A stretch of DNA of 8,100 nucleotides from an uncultured Bacillota bacterium (GCA_946408315.1 CAMJRV010000094.1:1-8100); one strand, 5' to 3'. Counted from the first letter of the stretch, positions 1 to 5,772 are shown. Translations and numbers: made by a program. The notes: generated by a model not told the origin, from the sequence alone.

Positions 1-87
1 GTCCGGCAGGCTCTCGCAAACGACAGCGAGCTTCTTGGAGAGCGGTTTACTGTGCTGTCGCGGCTGCTCAAAGAACTTGGATATTAA
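1..87 (+). CDS. C-terminal end of an unidentified protein (5' truncated)
   Basis: Reading frame 1 is open from the first base to a TAA at 85-87 and gives 28 residues ending in RLLKELGY. The composition is charged and leucine-rich, as in a soluble helical C-terminus, and codon use resembles the downstream genes. There is too little sequence to assign a family, and no function is claimed. The stop is followed by a structured, non-coding spacer, so this gene probably ends its transcription unit here. The frame could be open by chance, but the helical, non-repetitive C-terminus followed directly by a hairpin region favours a real gene end. Confidence 0.55.
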   Translation, partial: VRQALANDSELLGERFTVLSRLLKELGY

Positions 88-97
88 ATGATAAAAC

Positions 98-122
98 CTG
101 CCGGGCGTCAAGCGTCAGGCAG
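98..122 (+). repeat. Hairpin 1 of a three-hairpin spacer (related to hairpin 3)
   Basis: CTGCC (98-102) pairs with GGCAG (118-122). After a single mismatch, GGCG (104-107) pairs with CGTC (113-116, one G-T), leaving a 5-nt loop TCAAG. It starts 10 bases after the upstream stop codon. There is no T-tract after it, so it is a poor intrinsic terminator on its own, although it could protect an mRNA 3' end. Its right side (AGCGTC, GGCAGA, TGTTA) is nearly repeated at 196-213 in hairpin 3, so the two look like diverged copies of one element. Confidence 0.6.
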
Positions 123-135
123 ACTGTTATACGAC

Positions 136-167
136 AAAAATCTATGAATCGAAAATTCATGATTTTT
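136..167. repeat. Hairpin 2: AT-rich stem with a single bulge
   Basis: AAAAATC (136-142) plus ATGAAT (144-149) pair perfectly with ATTCAT (155-160) plus GATTTTT (161-167). There is one bulged T at 143 and a CGAAA loop (150-154), giving 13 base pairs. The A-rich left arm and T-rich right arm resemble a two-way intrinsic terminator, but the stem is AT-rich and therefore weaker than usual. It sits between the two related GC-rich hairpins. It would also be enclosed by the alternative pairing of GGCAGA (118-123) with TCTGCC (178-183). Confidence 0.6.
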
Positions 168-175
168 CAGCATAA

Positions 176-210
176 ATTCTGCCGTGCGCCGCTAAAGCGT
201 CGGGCAGAAT
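176..210 (+). repeat. Hairpin 3, related to hairpin 1, just upstream of the GIY-YIG gene
   Basis: ATTCTGCC (176-183) pairs perfectly with GGCAGAAT (203-210), and an inner CGC (190-192) / GCG (197-199) closes a TAAA loop. The 3' side ends four bases before the AAGAGGG ribosome binding site of the 228 start. It is therefore in the leader of that gene if the promoter lies upstream, and it could affect ribosome access. It shares CTGCCG, AAGCGTC, GGCAGA and TGTTA in the same order with hairpin 1. Confidence 0.6.
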
Positions 211-227
211 GTTAAGAGGGACGAAAA

Positions 228-578
228 ATGGGAATGAATAAAGACAGAAAGCGAGAAATCGCCAGCGAATATAAACAGCGAAAGACGACCGGCGGAGTTT
301 ACAAAATTACGAATACGGCCAACGGCAGGTATATGCTGAAGGCGGAAGTCGATCTCCAGTCCTTTCAGAATCGCTTTAACTTTTCTATGAGGATGGGAAG
401 CTGCCTGCACCCGAAGATGCAGAGGGATTTCAACGAATATGGGGCGGAGGCTTTTTCTCTGGAATTTCTCGCGGAGACGGAAAAGAAAGAGGATGAGAGC
501 GCCATGGGCTTCCGGGACCGCCTGAAAAGGCTGGAAGAGGACTGGGCGGAAAAGTTTGATCGGGAAAAAGCATATTAG
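228..578 (+). CDS. Small GIY-YIG nuclease family protein (diverged motif)
   Basis: This is a 116-aa cytosolic protein. After a basic leader, residues 22-43 (GGVYKITNTANGRY, then MLKAEVDL) match the start of a GIY-YIG fold. R49 in the following helix and the tail from 57 on (GSCLHPKMQRDFNEYGAEAFSLEFL, then a charged helix) match a family of roughly 110-120-aa stand-alone proteins common in Bacilli and Clostridia, related to the GIY-YIG domain found fused to some LuxR/ArsR regulators. The first motif reads GVY and the second reads YML instead of YIG, so nuclease activity is doubtful and the role is unknown. ATG 228 is chosen over ATG 234 because AAGAGGG (214-220) lies 7 bases upstream. The family call rests on recalled family patterns, not on a search. 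Confidence 0.75.
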   Translation: MGMNKDRKREIASEYKQRKTTGGVYKITNTANGRYMLKAEVDLQSFQNRFNFSMRMGSCLHPKMQRDFNEYGAEAFSLEFLAETEKKEDESAMGFRDRLKRLEEDWAEKFDREKAY

Positions 579-648
579 CAGACCGCAGGAACATTTTTCC
601 CGGTGCTGCCGTCTAATCCTCTGCAGAACGAGAAAGAGGAAAGGCAGG

Positions 649-1329
649 ATGCAGAATATGAGGAAACGATCTATTTTAAGGAAAGCGGTCTTCGCCGCCG
701 TGTTGGTTCTCGCCCTCGCAGGTCAGAGCTTTGCGGCCGTCGGCTCCTTTTCCGATATCGCCGGCATGCCGGCACAGGACAAGATTCTTGCCCTGAAGGA
801 ACAGGGAATCGTCAAAGGCACGGGAAACGGCCTATTTGCACCGAACGCGCCTATGACGGCGGCTCAGGGCATTCAGCTTCTGGTAAACGCCTTTGACCTG
901 AACATCGATAACATCAGATTCATAAAGGCGCCGAAAGCGTCGGATTATTTTAAAAAAGCAGACGACAGCGCGTGGTATTCGGACGCGCTTATCGTCATAT
1001 CATTCAGCGGTCTGGAGCTTTCACCCGATCTGGACCCCAACGGGAAATGGACGAGAGAGGAATTTACGCACTATTTGGTAACACTCATGGAGAAGCAGGG
1101 GAACCTGCCGAAGGTCAAGCTGCTCCCTGTGGACATCGCCGACGAAAGCAAGATGAATGTCGTCTACAGCGGTTCGATACGGCGGGCGCTCCTGTATCAG
1201 CTCGTGCAGACGGACGCTGACCGGAATTTCCGCCCCAAAGATCCCGTCACACGCAGCGAAGCTGCAGTGCAGGTTTACAATGCGCTGGAGTATCTGAAGA
1301 CCTATCCGGCTCCGGCTTACTCTTCCTGA
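649..1329 (+). CDS. Secreted protein consisting of three SLH repeats
   Basis: This 226-aa exported protein has a classic Sec signal: basic MQNMRKRSILRK, a hydrophobic core at residues 13-25, and likely cleavage after SFA (residue 29). The mature part is three S-layer homology repeats at about 33-82, 90-150 and 158-220. SLH domains bind pyruvylated secondary cell-wall polymer and hold proteins on the surface of Gram-positive cells. The TRAE-like motif reads TAAQ in repeat 1, TREE in repeat 2 and TRSE in repeat 3, so repeat 1 lacks the usual arginine. No enzymatic or adhesive domain follows, which is unusual because SLH triplets are normally anchors fused to something. ATG 649 is chosen because GAGGAAAGG lies just upstream and the signal peptide begins there. 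The frame stays open upstream to an ATG at 556, but that would put a non-signal-like stretch before the signal peptide. Confidence 0.88.
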   Translation: MQNMRKRSILRKAVFAAVLVLALAGQSFAAVGSFSDIAGMPAQDKILALKEQGIVKGTGNGLFAPNAPMTAAQGIQLLVNAFDLNIDNIRFIKAPKASDYFKKADDSAWYSDALIVISFSGLELSPDLDPNGKWTREEFTHYLVTLMEKQGNLPKVKLLPVDIADESKMNVVYSGSIRRALLYQLVQTDADRNFRPKDPVTRSEAAVQVYNALEYLKTYPAPAYSS

Positions 1330-2189
1330 CAATATTTTTCTACTAAGGAGTCCAGGAAGCATTTGCCTGTTCTCGAAATCCTGTTCAAATCATTAAGAAC
1401 TACTACAATTTCTTTTTTTGAATCGAAATTCAATGCAATCATTTTATGATTGCATTGAAGTTTTTCTGCCAAAGATTGATTCACGGCAACAATGCCTAAA
1501 CCTTTTTCAGCCATTGCAATAGACGACAGAAGATCCGGCGCTTCCAGACCTTTTCTTAGGGAAATCCCTTTTTTATTAGCCATTTCCTCTAAAAGACAGA
1601 ATTCTTCATTTCCCTTCGACCATATGAAATTGAATTCCTCTATTTCTTCTAATGATTGCGCCTTGTTTCCGGCGCTGTTTTTCTCCCCCAATAAAGAAAG
1701 CTTCTCATCCATCAGTTTAACACCTAACAGTTCTGAAAGAACAGGTGAATAGGTAATTCCAAAATCAAGCGTTTCGTTTTTCACCATATCCTGAATTTCC
1801 TTGCTCGTGCCAGTAGTAATTTCATATTTTACATTCGGATACTTCCCCTTAAACTCCATCATTAACTCAGCGAACCAGGTATAAGATACCGAATAAATTA
1901 AACCAACCTTAATGATGCCCCGGTCAATGTTATTGATGGATACTGCCCTTTCATTCAAAACTTCATAATTATTGCAGAGTTCTTTTATAAAAGGCAGAAG
2001 CTCGATCCCTTCATTTGTTATTTTAATGACGGATTTATTCCGGAATAAAAGGGCCGTGCCGAGTTCCTCTTCCAAACTATTTAACATCTGGCTGATGGCA
2101 GACTGGGTATATCCCAGACTTTCACCGGCTTTCGTAAAGCTGCCCAGTTCTACTATTTTAAGAAAAGCCTTATACTTCATATAACTCAT
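1317..2189 (-). CDS. LysR-type transcriptional regulator
   Basis: This 290-aa protein is the normal length for a LysR family member. The N-terminal winged helix-turn-helix is at about residues 4-62 (YKAFLKIVELGSFTKAGESL, then GYTQSAISQMLNSLEEELG with LLFRN). After a linker helix, a periplasmic-binding-like effector domain runs from about 80 to 285, with IIKVGLIYSVSYTW and LDFGITYSP as typical core strands. The effector is unknown. ATG 2189 is chosen because AAGAGGA (minus strand, 2204-2198) lies 8 bases upstream; an in-frame ATG at 2228 has no ribosome site. The gene is visibly AT-rich compared with both flanks. Its 3' end overlaps the SLH gene by 13 bp, with no terminator between them. It is divergent from the 85-aa gene at 2308, the usual arrangement for a LysR regulator and its target. 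Confidence 0.93.
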   Translation of the reverse strand: MSYMKYKAFLKIVELGSFTKAGESLGYTQSAISQMLNSLEEELGTALLFRNKSVIKITNEGIELLPFIKELCNNYEVLNERAVSINNIDRGIIKVGLIYSVSYTWFAELMMEFKGKYPNVKYEITTGTSKEIQDMVKNETLDFGITYSPVLSELLGVKLMDEKLSLLGEKNSAGNKAQSLEEIEEFNFIWSKGNEEFCLLEEMANKKGISLRKGLEAPDLLSSIAMAEKGLGIVAVNQSLAEKLQCNHKMIALNFDSKKEIVVVLNDLNRISRTGKCFLDSLVEKYCQEE

Positions 2190-2195
2190 CGTATC

Positions 2196-2222
2196 AATCC
2201 TCTTATTAGAAATCCTTATTAG
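2196..2222. repeat. Imperfect tandem repeat across the lysR ribosome site
   Basis: On the + strand, AATCCTCTTATTAG (2196-2209) is followed, after one base, by AATCCTTATTAG (2211-2222), the same sequence with a two-base deletion. Read on the minus strand, the first unit carries the AAGAGGA ribosome binding site of the LysR gene. It may be a replication-slippage duplication or two half-sites for autoregulation. The sequence does not decide between these. Confidence 0.5.
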
Positions 2223-2241
2223 GTTCATTATAAAGATTTGT

Positions 2242-2270
2242 TTTACTTATTTTTATTTTGATAATATACT
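2242..2270 (+). promoter_or_regulatory. Candidate promoter for the 85-aa gene in the divergent intergenic region
   Basis: TTTACT (2242-2247) and TATACT (2265-2270) are separated by 17 bases in an AT-rich tract, placing the transcription start near 2277, about 30 bases upstream of the ATG. An overlapping alternative is TTGTTT with GATAAT at 16-base spacing. In so AT-rich a region chance matches are common. On the minus strand there is a TATAAT-like element near 2227-2232 for the LysR gene, but no convincing -35 partner. I found no clear T-N11-A LysR box with symmetric arms. Confidence 0.4.
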
Positions 2271-2307
2271 AACAATTAAGATAACGCAACCTTTTTGAGG
2301 GGGATTT

Positions 2308-2565
2308 ATGAGAATGGATAATATGATTGTAGATGTCATGTGCAGAAGAGATGAGCTCTTTCAGAAAGCAATGGAAAATCAGTCATTTATGCAGGTATTT
2401 TACGGAGATCTGGAAGGTGATGAAGATGAGGTGATGCTGAAAAGGAAGCTTATTCTTTTGAACACGGCGATTGACGATTTCAATTCAGATATCTGCGGCT
2501 GCGGAAAAGGAATCCGAATCCAGGCGATGAAGAGCCTGATTAAGGAAATTCAAGGATATCTATAA
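2308..2565 (+). CDS. Unrecognised 85-aa protein divergent from the LysR regulator
   Basis: This is a small, acidic, soluble-looking protein without a signal peptide or membrane segment. Predicted helices surround a very acidic turn (DLEGDEDE, residues 33-40) and a CGCGKG stretch (about residues 63-68) that could form a Cys pair or part of a metal site. I do not recognise the family. A strong GAGGGGG (2297-2303) precedes ATG 2308, and a long terminator follows 30 bases after the stop, so it appears to be a complete single-gene transcript. Its divergent position makes it a candidate target of the LysR protein, but the sequence does not show regulation directly. An alternative start at ATG 2314 (residue 3) would change little. 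Confidence 0.72.
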   Translation: MRMDNMIVDVMCRRDELFQKAMENQSFMQVFYGDLEGDEDEVMLKRKLILLNTAIDDFNSDICGCGKGIRIQAMKSLIKEIQGYL

Positions 2566-2595
2566 TTGTTTTAATGTTTGTCTCTACTTACCTTT

Positions 2596-2640
2596 TTACC
2601 TCCTGTCGGTATCTCTGTATCGGCGGGAGGTAATTTTATA
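2596..2640 (+). terminator. Intrinsic terminator of the 85-aa gene
   Basis: TTACCTCC (2596-2603) pairs with GGAGGTAA (2626-2633), and pairing continues inward for 17 base pairs in total (four of them G-T) to a CTCT tetraloop (2613-2616). TTTT at 2634-2637 follows, then TATAAACTG and a later TTTTTT. The stem is longer than typical and the immediate T-run short, but placement 30 bases after a stop codon supports a terminator on the + strand. The left flank lacks the A-run needed to act on the minus strand. Confidence 0.8.
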
Positions 2641-2773
2641 AACTGTTTTTTCCGGAACAACTCCCCGAACTCGGCGCCGCCCAATATCAATTGCTCCGGC
2701 GGGAAGGGGCAGACGTCGCTTCCTTACGCTTTCAAACGATTTTTGGAGTGTCTGGAATTTCTTTTCCGTTCTG

Positions 2774-2801
2774 TTGAAACACAGTAAATTAGTGGTATAA
2801 T
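2774..2801 (+). promoter_or_regulatory. Sigma-A-like extended -10 promoter of the GGDEF/HD-GYP gene
   Basis: TTGAAA (2774-2779), a 16-base spacer and a perfect TATAAT (2796-2801) preceded by TGG, which gives the extended -10 TGn motif. Transcription would start near 2808, leaving a leader of about 70 bases. In that leader AGCTCT (2813-2818) can pair with AGAGCT (2838-2843), close to the 5' end of the transcript. Confidence 0.78.
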
Positions 2802-2812
2802 AATCCCAATAA

Positions 2813-2843
2813 AGCTCTCCCGTTATATTTGAATGGCAGAGCT
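2813..2843 (+). other. 5' leader hairpin of the GGDEF/HD-GYP transcript
   Basis: AGCTCT (2813-2818) pairs with AGAGCT (2838-2843). After a C/C mismatch, CC (2820-2821 region) can pair with GG (2835-2836), around an AT-rich loop. It begins about five bases after the predicted start of transcription, so it may simply stabilise the 5' end. No ligand-binding class is recognisable. Confidence 0.4.
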
Positions 2844-2878
2844 GTGTTTCGCTGGAAAGGGTTGAAGAAAGGGCGACA

Positions 2879-5170
2879 ATGAGAGAAGATTTTTACCGAT
2901 CTGCTATGAAAGAAGCTCCCATCGGCTATTCATGCCAGAGAATCCTCTGCGACGAAAAGGGAGAACCTTACGATTTCGAGTTTGTCGAGGTGAATTCAGC
3001 CTTTGCAGAATGTGTTTACATGGAGGAAGGGGAACTGATCGGCAGACGTTATTCCGATGTTTTTCCGCAGCTGTATGGGACAAAGCCCGAATGGCTGCGG
3101 CTGTTTGCTGAAATCGCCCTGTCGGGAGGACAGAAAGAACTCGAACTGTATTCTGAGGTTTTCATAAAATGGCTGCACATTAAAATTCTCTCTCCGGAGA
3201 AATACTATTTTGTCCTCTTTCTGCTGGATGTGTCCAAGGAAAGGGAAGAACTCGAGAGGCTGGAGCATCCTGAAATCTTTGACGAGAGGAATTCGACAGG
3301 CAAGGAGGAAGATCCGAAGCTCTGGGAGAGACGTCTTTCAGAGATCGCCGATGTGCTGAAGCTGGAGAAGGATTTCCAATTTCAGCGCATCATAGAAAAT
3401 CTGCCGCTCTCGCTGGGGATCATCAGCCTTGACGGGATCATCCTGTATGCCAACGCAAAGTTTACAGAGCTCTTTGAGCTGAGTGAGAGCGATCTCGGCA
3501 GAAAGATGACGAACGATCTTTGGTTCGAGCCGGAAAAGCATAACGTGTGGATTGAAACGCTGGATCAGCAGAGTGTCGTCAACGATTTTGAGATGCATTT
3601 GAGGACGGCCTCGGGAAAAGAGTTCTGGGCAATCGGCAGCGGTATGCTGATCCAGTATCAGGAGCGTTCCTGCGTTCTTGCCACCTATATCAACATTACG
3701 GAGCGGAAGCGGATGGAGTCCGCGCTGAAGGTCAGCGAGGAAAAGTACCGGCTGCTGACCGAATTTACTTCGGATGTGATCTGGGTACTCGATTTAAAGA
3801 AGCAAAAGTTTACGTATATCAGCCCTTCCATCTATTATCTGACGGGGCAGACAGCGGAGGAAACCCTCGGCATGAACTTTCAGGATTCCCTGACGCCGGA
3901 ATCGGCGATCATCATGCAGGAGGCCATCGAGCTGAACCTCAAGGAATTTTTGAAGAACCCGGACGATCAAAAATCCTACATGCTTGAAATCAGGCAGAAA
4001 CATAAAAACGGCGATGTGATCTGGGTGGAGGTTTCTATCAAGTATCGCTTCAACGATACGGGGGACATTGAGATCGTCTGCGTAAGCCGCAATATCGAGG
4101 AGCGGAAGAAAGCGGAGCGGGAAGTTCTGTATCTCAGCTATCACGATCAGCTCACGGGATTATATAACAGGAGATTTTATGAAGAAGAGCTGGAGCGTAT
4201 CAATTTCCAGAGAAACCTTCCTCTGACGCTGGTCATCGCGGATGTCAACGGCCTGAAGCTTACCAACGACGCCTTCGGTCATTTCGCCGGAGACGATCTG
4301 CTGAAAAAAATCGCTGCGGTGATCAACCGGGAATTGAGGGCCGAGGACCTGGCGGCAAGGATCGGAGGCGACGAATTTGCGCTCTTGCTTCCGAAGACGG
4401 ATTCCGCAGGAGCAGAGGTGTTGATCAACCGAATTAAAAAAGGATTCCGTACGGCCAGAACTGAAAATTCGGTCCTGTCGGTTTCCTTCGGCTGGGCCAC
4501 GAAAGAGACGGTGGAGGATGATTTTTCCACGCTGTTCATTCAGGCGGAAGACAATATGTATCATGCAAAGCTCATTGAAAGCATGAACATGAAGAATGAG
4601 ACGATACAGCTCGTAATGAAAAGGCTGTATCAGAAGAATGAACTGGAGCAGCGTCATTCGGAACGGGTGGGCAAGCTCTGCTTTGAGATCGGAAATGCCA
4701 TGGATTTGAGCAAGGACGATCTCTGGGAGCTGGAACTGCTCGGACGGATGCATGATATCGGAAAGATCGGAATCCCGGATGAAATTCTCAATAAAATGAA
4801 GCGTCTCAACGAGGCGAAATGGCTGGAAATCAGGAGGCATCCCGAGATCGGCTATCAGATCTTGAAGACTGCCGACGAGTATCTATACATTGCCGAGGCC
4901 GTCCTGTCTCACCACGAACGGGCTGACGGCAAGGGCTACCCGAGAAATCTGAAACTGGAGGAAATCCCGCTGAACGCGAGGATTCTGGCAATTGCGGAGG
5001 CTTACGACGTCATGCGGTTCGGAGGCATTTACAAGAGCTCGTTTGAAGAGGACCGTGTGGTGGAAGAGCTGGTCGCCGACGCGGGGACTCAGTTTGACGG
5101 GGAGATTGTCAGGGTCTTTGTTGAAAAAGTGCTGAGGAAAAGCGGTACGGCCAGAATTGCCGAGGCCTGA
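2879..5170 (+). CDS. PAS-PAS-PAS-GGDEF-HD-GYP cyclic-di-GMP protein
   Basis: This 763-aa cytosolic protein has no signal peptide or membrane span. Three PAS-type sensor domains lie at about 10-125, 170-285 and 290-415. Domains 2 and 3 end with the typical NITERK / NIEERK exits and coiled linkers. The GGDEF domain (about 420-575) has DQLTGLYNRR at 423, DVNGLK at 455, an intact GGDEF at 496-500, and an RAED inhibitory I-site at 487-490, so cyclase activity with product feedback is expected. The HD-GYP domain (about 580-755) has HD at 625-626, HPEIG at 654 and HHE at 678-680 with DGKGYP at 683-688. However, the usual D-x-x-D-A segment reads EAYDVM (707-712) and the following R-x-Y-R is absent (GGIYK). 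Synthesis and breakdown of c-di-GMP may thus sit in one chain, or one half may be regulatory. ATG 2879 follows AAAGGG by 5 bases. The next gene starts 38 bp after the stop and is probably cotranscribed. Confidence 0.95.
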   Translation: MREDFYRSAMKEAPIGYSCQRILCDEKGEPYDFEFVEVNSAFAECVYMEEGELIGRRYSDVFPQLYGTKPEWLRLFAEIALSGGQKELELYSEVFIKWLHIKILSPEKYYFVLFLLDVSKEREELERLEHPEIFDERNSTGKEEDPKLWERRLSEIADVLKLEKDFQFQRIIENLPLSLGIISLDGIILYANAKFTELFELSESDLGRKMTNDLWFEPEKHNVWIETLDQQSVVNDFEMHLRTASGKEFWAIGSGMLIQYQERSCVLATYINITERKRMESALKVSEEKYRLLTEFTSDVIWVLDLKKQKFTYISPSIYYLTGQTAEETLGMNFQDSLTPESAIIMQEAIELNLKEFLKNPDDQKSYMLEIRQKHKNGDVIWVEVSIKYRFNDTGDIEIVCVSRNIEERKKAEREVLYLSYHDQLTGLYNRRFYEEELERINFQRNLPLTLVIADVNGLKLTNDAFGHFAGDDLLKKIAAVINRELRAEDLAARIGGDEFALLLPKTDSAGAEVLINRIKKGFRTARTENSVLSVSFGWATKETVEDDFSTLFIQAEDNMYHAKLIESMNMKNETIQLVMKRLYQKNELEQRHSERVGKLCFEIGNAMDLSKDDLWELELLGRMHDIGKIGIPDEILNKMKRLNEAKWLEIRRHPEIGYQILKTADEYLYIAEAVLSHHERADGKGYPRNLKLEEIPLNARILAIAEAYDVMRFGGIYKSSFEEDRVVEELVADAGTQFDGEIVRVFVEKVLRKSGTARIAEA

Positions 5171-5208
5171 AAATAAGCTGGTAATGCGGACCGGATAGAA
5201 AGGAACGT

Positions 5209-5718
5209 ATGGAAAATATCGTATTGATCGGAATGCCGGGCTGCGGTAAGAGCACCGTCGGCGTCGTGCTGGCAAAGGTGATGGGGTATCATTTTATCGA
5301 TGCCGATCTGTTGATTCAGGAGAGAGAAGAGCGCTTGCTGAGCGAAATTATAGAAGAGGAAGGTCCCGATGGCTTCAACCGGATCGAGAACGAAGTCAAT
5401 GCTTCTATTGACGCCCGCCGGACGATAATCGCCACCGGAGGAAGCGTGATTTACGGAAATGAGGCAATGAAGCATTTGCGGGAGATCGGGACGGTCCTCT
5501 ACCTGCGGCTTTCCCTGGAAGAGCTGCAAGTCAGGCTTGGAGATCTGGTGGAGCGGGGCATATCCATGAAGGAAGGCCAGACGCTGAAAGATTTATACGG
5601 GGAGCGAACTCCTCTTTATGAAAAATATGCCCATCTCATCCTTGACGCAGAGGGTCTTACCATCCGGGAAACGGTTATGGCGATCCGGGAAGCGTATCAA
5701 GAGAGACAGGGCCAATGA
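5209..5718 (+). CDS. Shikimate kinase-like P-loop kinase with altered substrate site
   Basis: This 169-aa protein is the typical shikimate kinase length. The Walker A GMPGCGKST is at residues 8-16, the D-x-D pair at D31/D33, a GGx loop at 77-79, and the lid plus adenine side at about 112-137 (RGISMKEGQTL, then ERTPLYEKYA). Against the Mycobacterium tuberculosis enzyme as I recall it, D34 and R136 are kept (D33, R133). The shikimate-binding R58 is N57 here (FNRIE instead of FRRIE), and the third glycine of GGG is S79. Genes like this are usually annotated shikimate kinase, but with two of the substrate-site residues changed and no other aromatic-pathway gene nearby, the true substrate is uncertain, so no aroK symbol is given. 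AGAAAGGA lies 4 bases before ATG 5209. It follows the GGDEF gene by 38 bp and is followed by a strong hairpin. Confidence 0.85.
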   Translation: MENIVLIGMPGCGKSTVGVVLAKVMGYHFIDADLLIQEREERLLSEIIEEEGPDGFNRIENEVNASIDARRTIIATGGSVIYGNEAMKHLREIGTVLYLRLSLEELQVRLGDLVERGISMKEGQTLKDLYGERTPLYEKYAHLILDAEGLTIRETVMAIREAYQERQGQ

Positions 5719-5735
5719 AAAGACCGCGCGTATAA

Positions 5736-5771
5736 ACAACGCCGTATGGGGGAAACCCTGTACGGCGTTGT
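5736..5771. terminator. Hairpin shared by the convergent kinase and yafQ genes
   Basis: ACAACGCCGTA (5736-5746) pairs perfectly with its complement at 5761-5771. The stem continues through two G-T pairs and GGG/CCC to a GAAA tetraloop, 16 pairs in all. It lies 17 bases after the kinase stop and directly abuts the stop codon of yafQ on the other strand, so it can serve both transcripts. T-runs are short on both sides (CATTTTCC on +, TTTAT on -), so termination may be partial. Confidence 0.72.
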
Positions 5772-5772
5772 G

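Larger units (their letters stand above)
2566..2878. other. 313-bp non-coding stretch between two + strand genes
   Basis: The left part holds the terminator of the 85-aa gene (2596-2633), and the right part holds the promoter and 71-base leader of the GGDEF gene (2774-2878). The middle (about 2641-2770) contains a perfect CGGCGCCG palindrome near 2673-2680 and a CGCCG / CGGCG pair with a wide loop, but nothing I can assign. I see no c-di-GMP-I riboswitch core (no GGGCAAACC-like or GACGCAAAGCC-like boxes), despite the c-di-GMP gene downstream. A + strand open frame at 2578-2787 runs through both the terminator and the promoter and has no ribosome site. Confidence 0.6.

Noticed and set aside
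98..210. CRISPR array or integron attC site
   Set aside because: There are only two related hairpins of different length, without regular spacers, and no cas or integrase gene is in view.
556..648. Longer N-terminus for the SLH protein starting at ATG 556
   Set aside because: It would overlap the GIY-YIG gene, add a basic cysteine-containing stretch before a normal signal peptide, and lacks a ribosome site. ATG 649 has one.
2190..2228. Longer N-terminus for the LysR protein starting at ATG 2228 (minus)
   Set aside because: There is no ribosome site before it, and the extra 13 residues fall on the tandem repeat and the ribosome site of the 2189 start.
2578..2787. A 69-aa open frame on the + strand between the 85-aa gene and the GGDEF gene
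   Set aside because: It runs through the strong terminator and the following promoter, has no ribosome site, and its composition is not protein-like. A short minus-strand open frame over the same stretch has no start codon with a ribosome site.
2808..2878. Possible c-di-GMP riboswitch in the leader of the GGDEF/HD-GYP gene
   Set aside because: The leader is about 70 bases and lacks the conserved GGGCAAACC-like and GACGCAAAGCC-like parts of the c-di-GMP-I class. Only a simple hairpin is visible.
4160..4840. A 226-aa minus-strand open frame opposite the GGDEF/HD-GYP gene
   Set aside because: The + strand carries the intact GGDEF and HD motifs in the same place. The minus frame shows no domain and no ribosome site.
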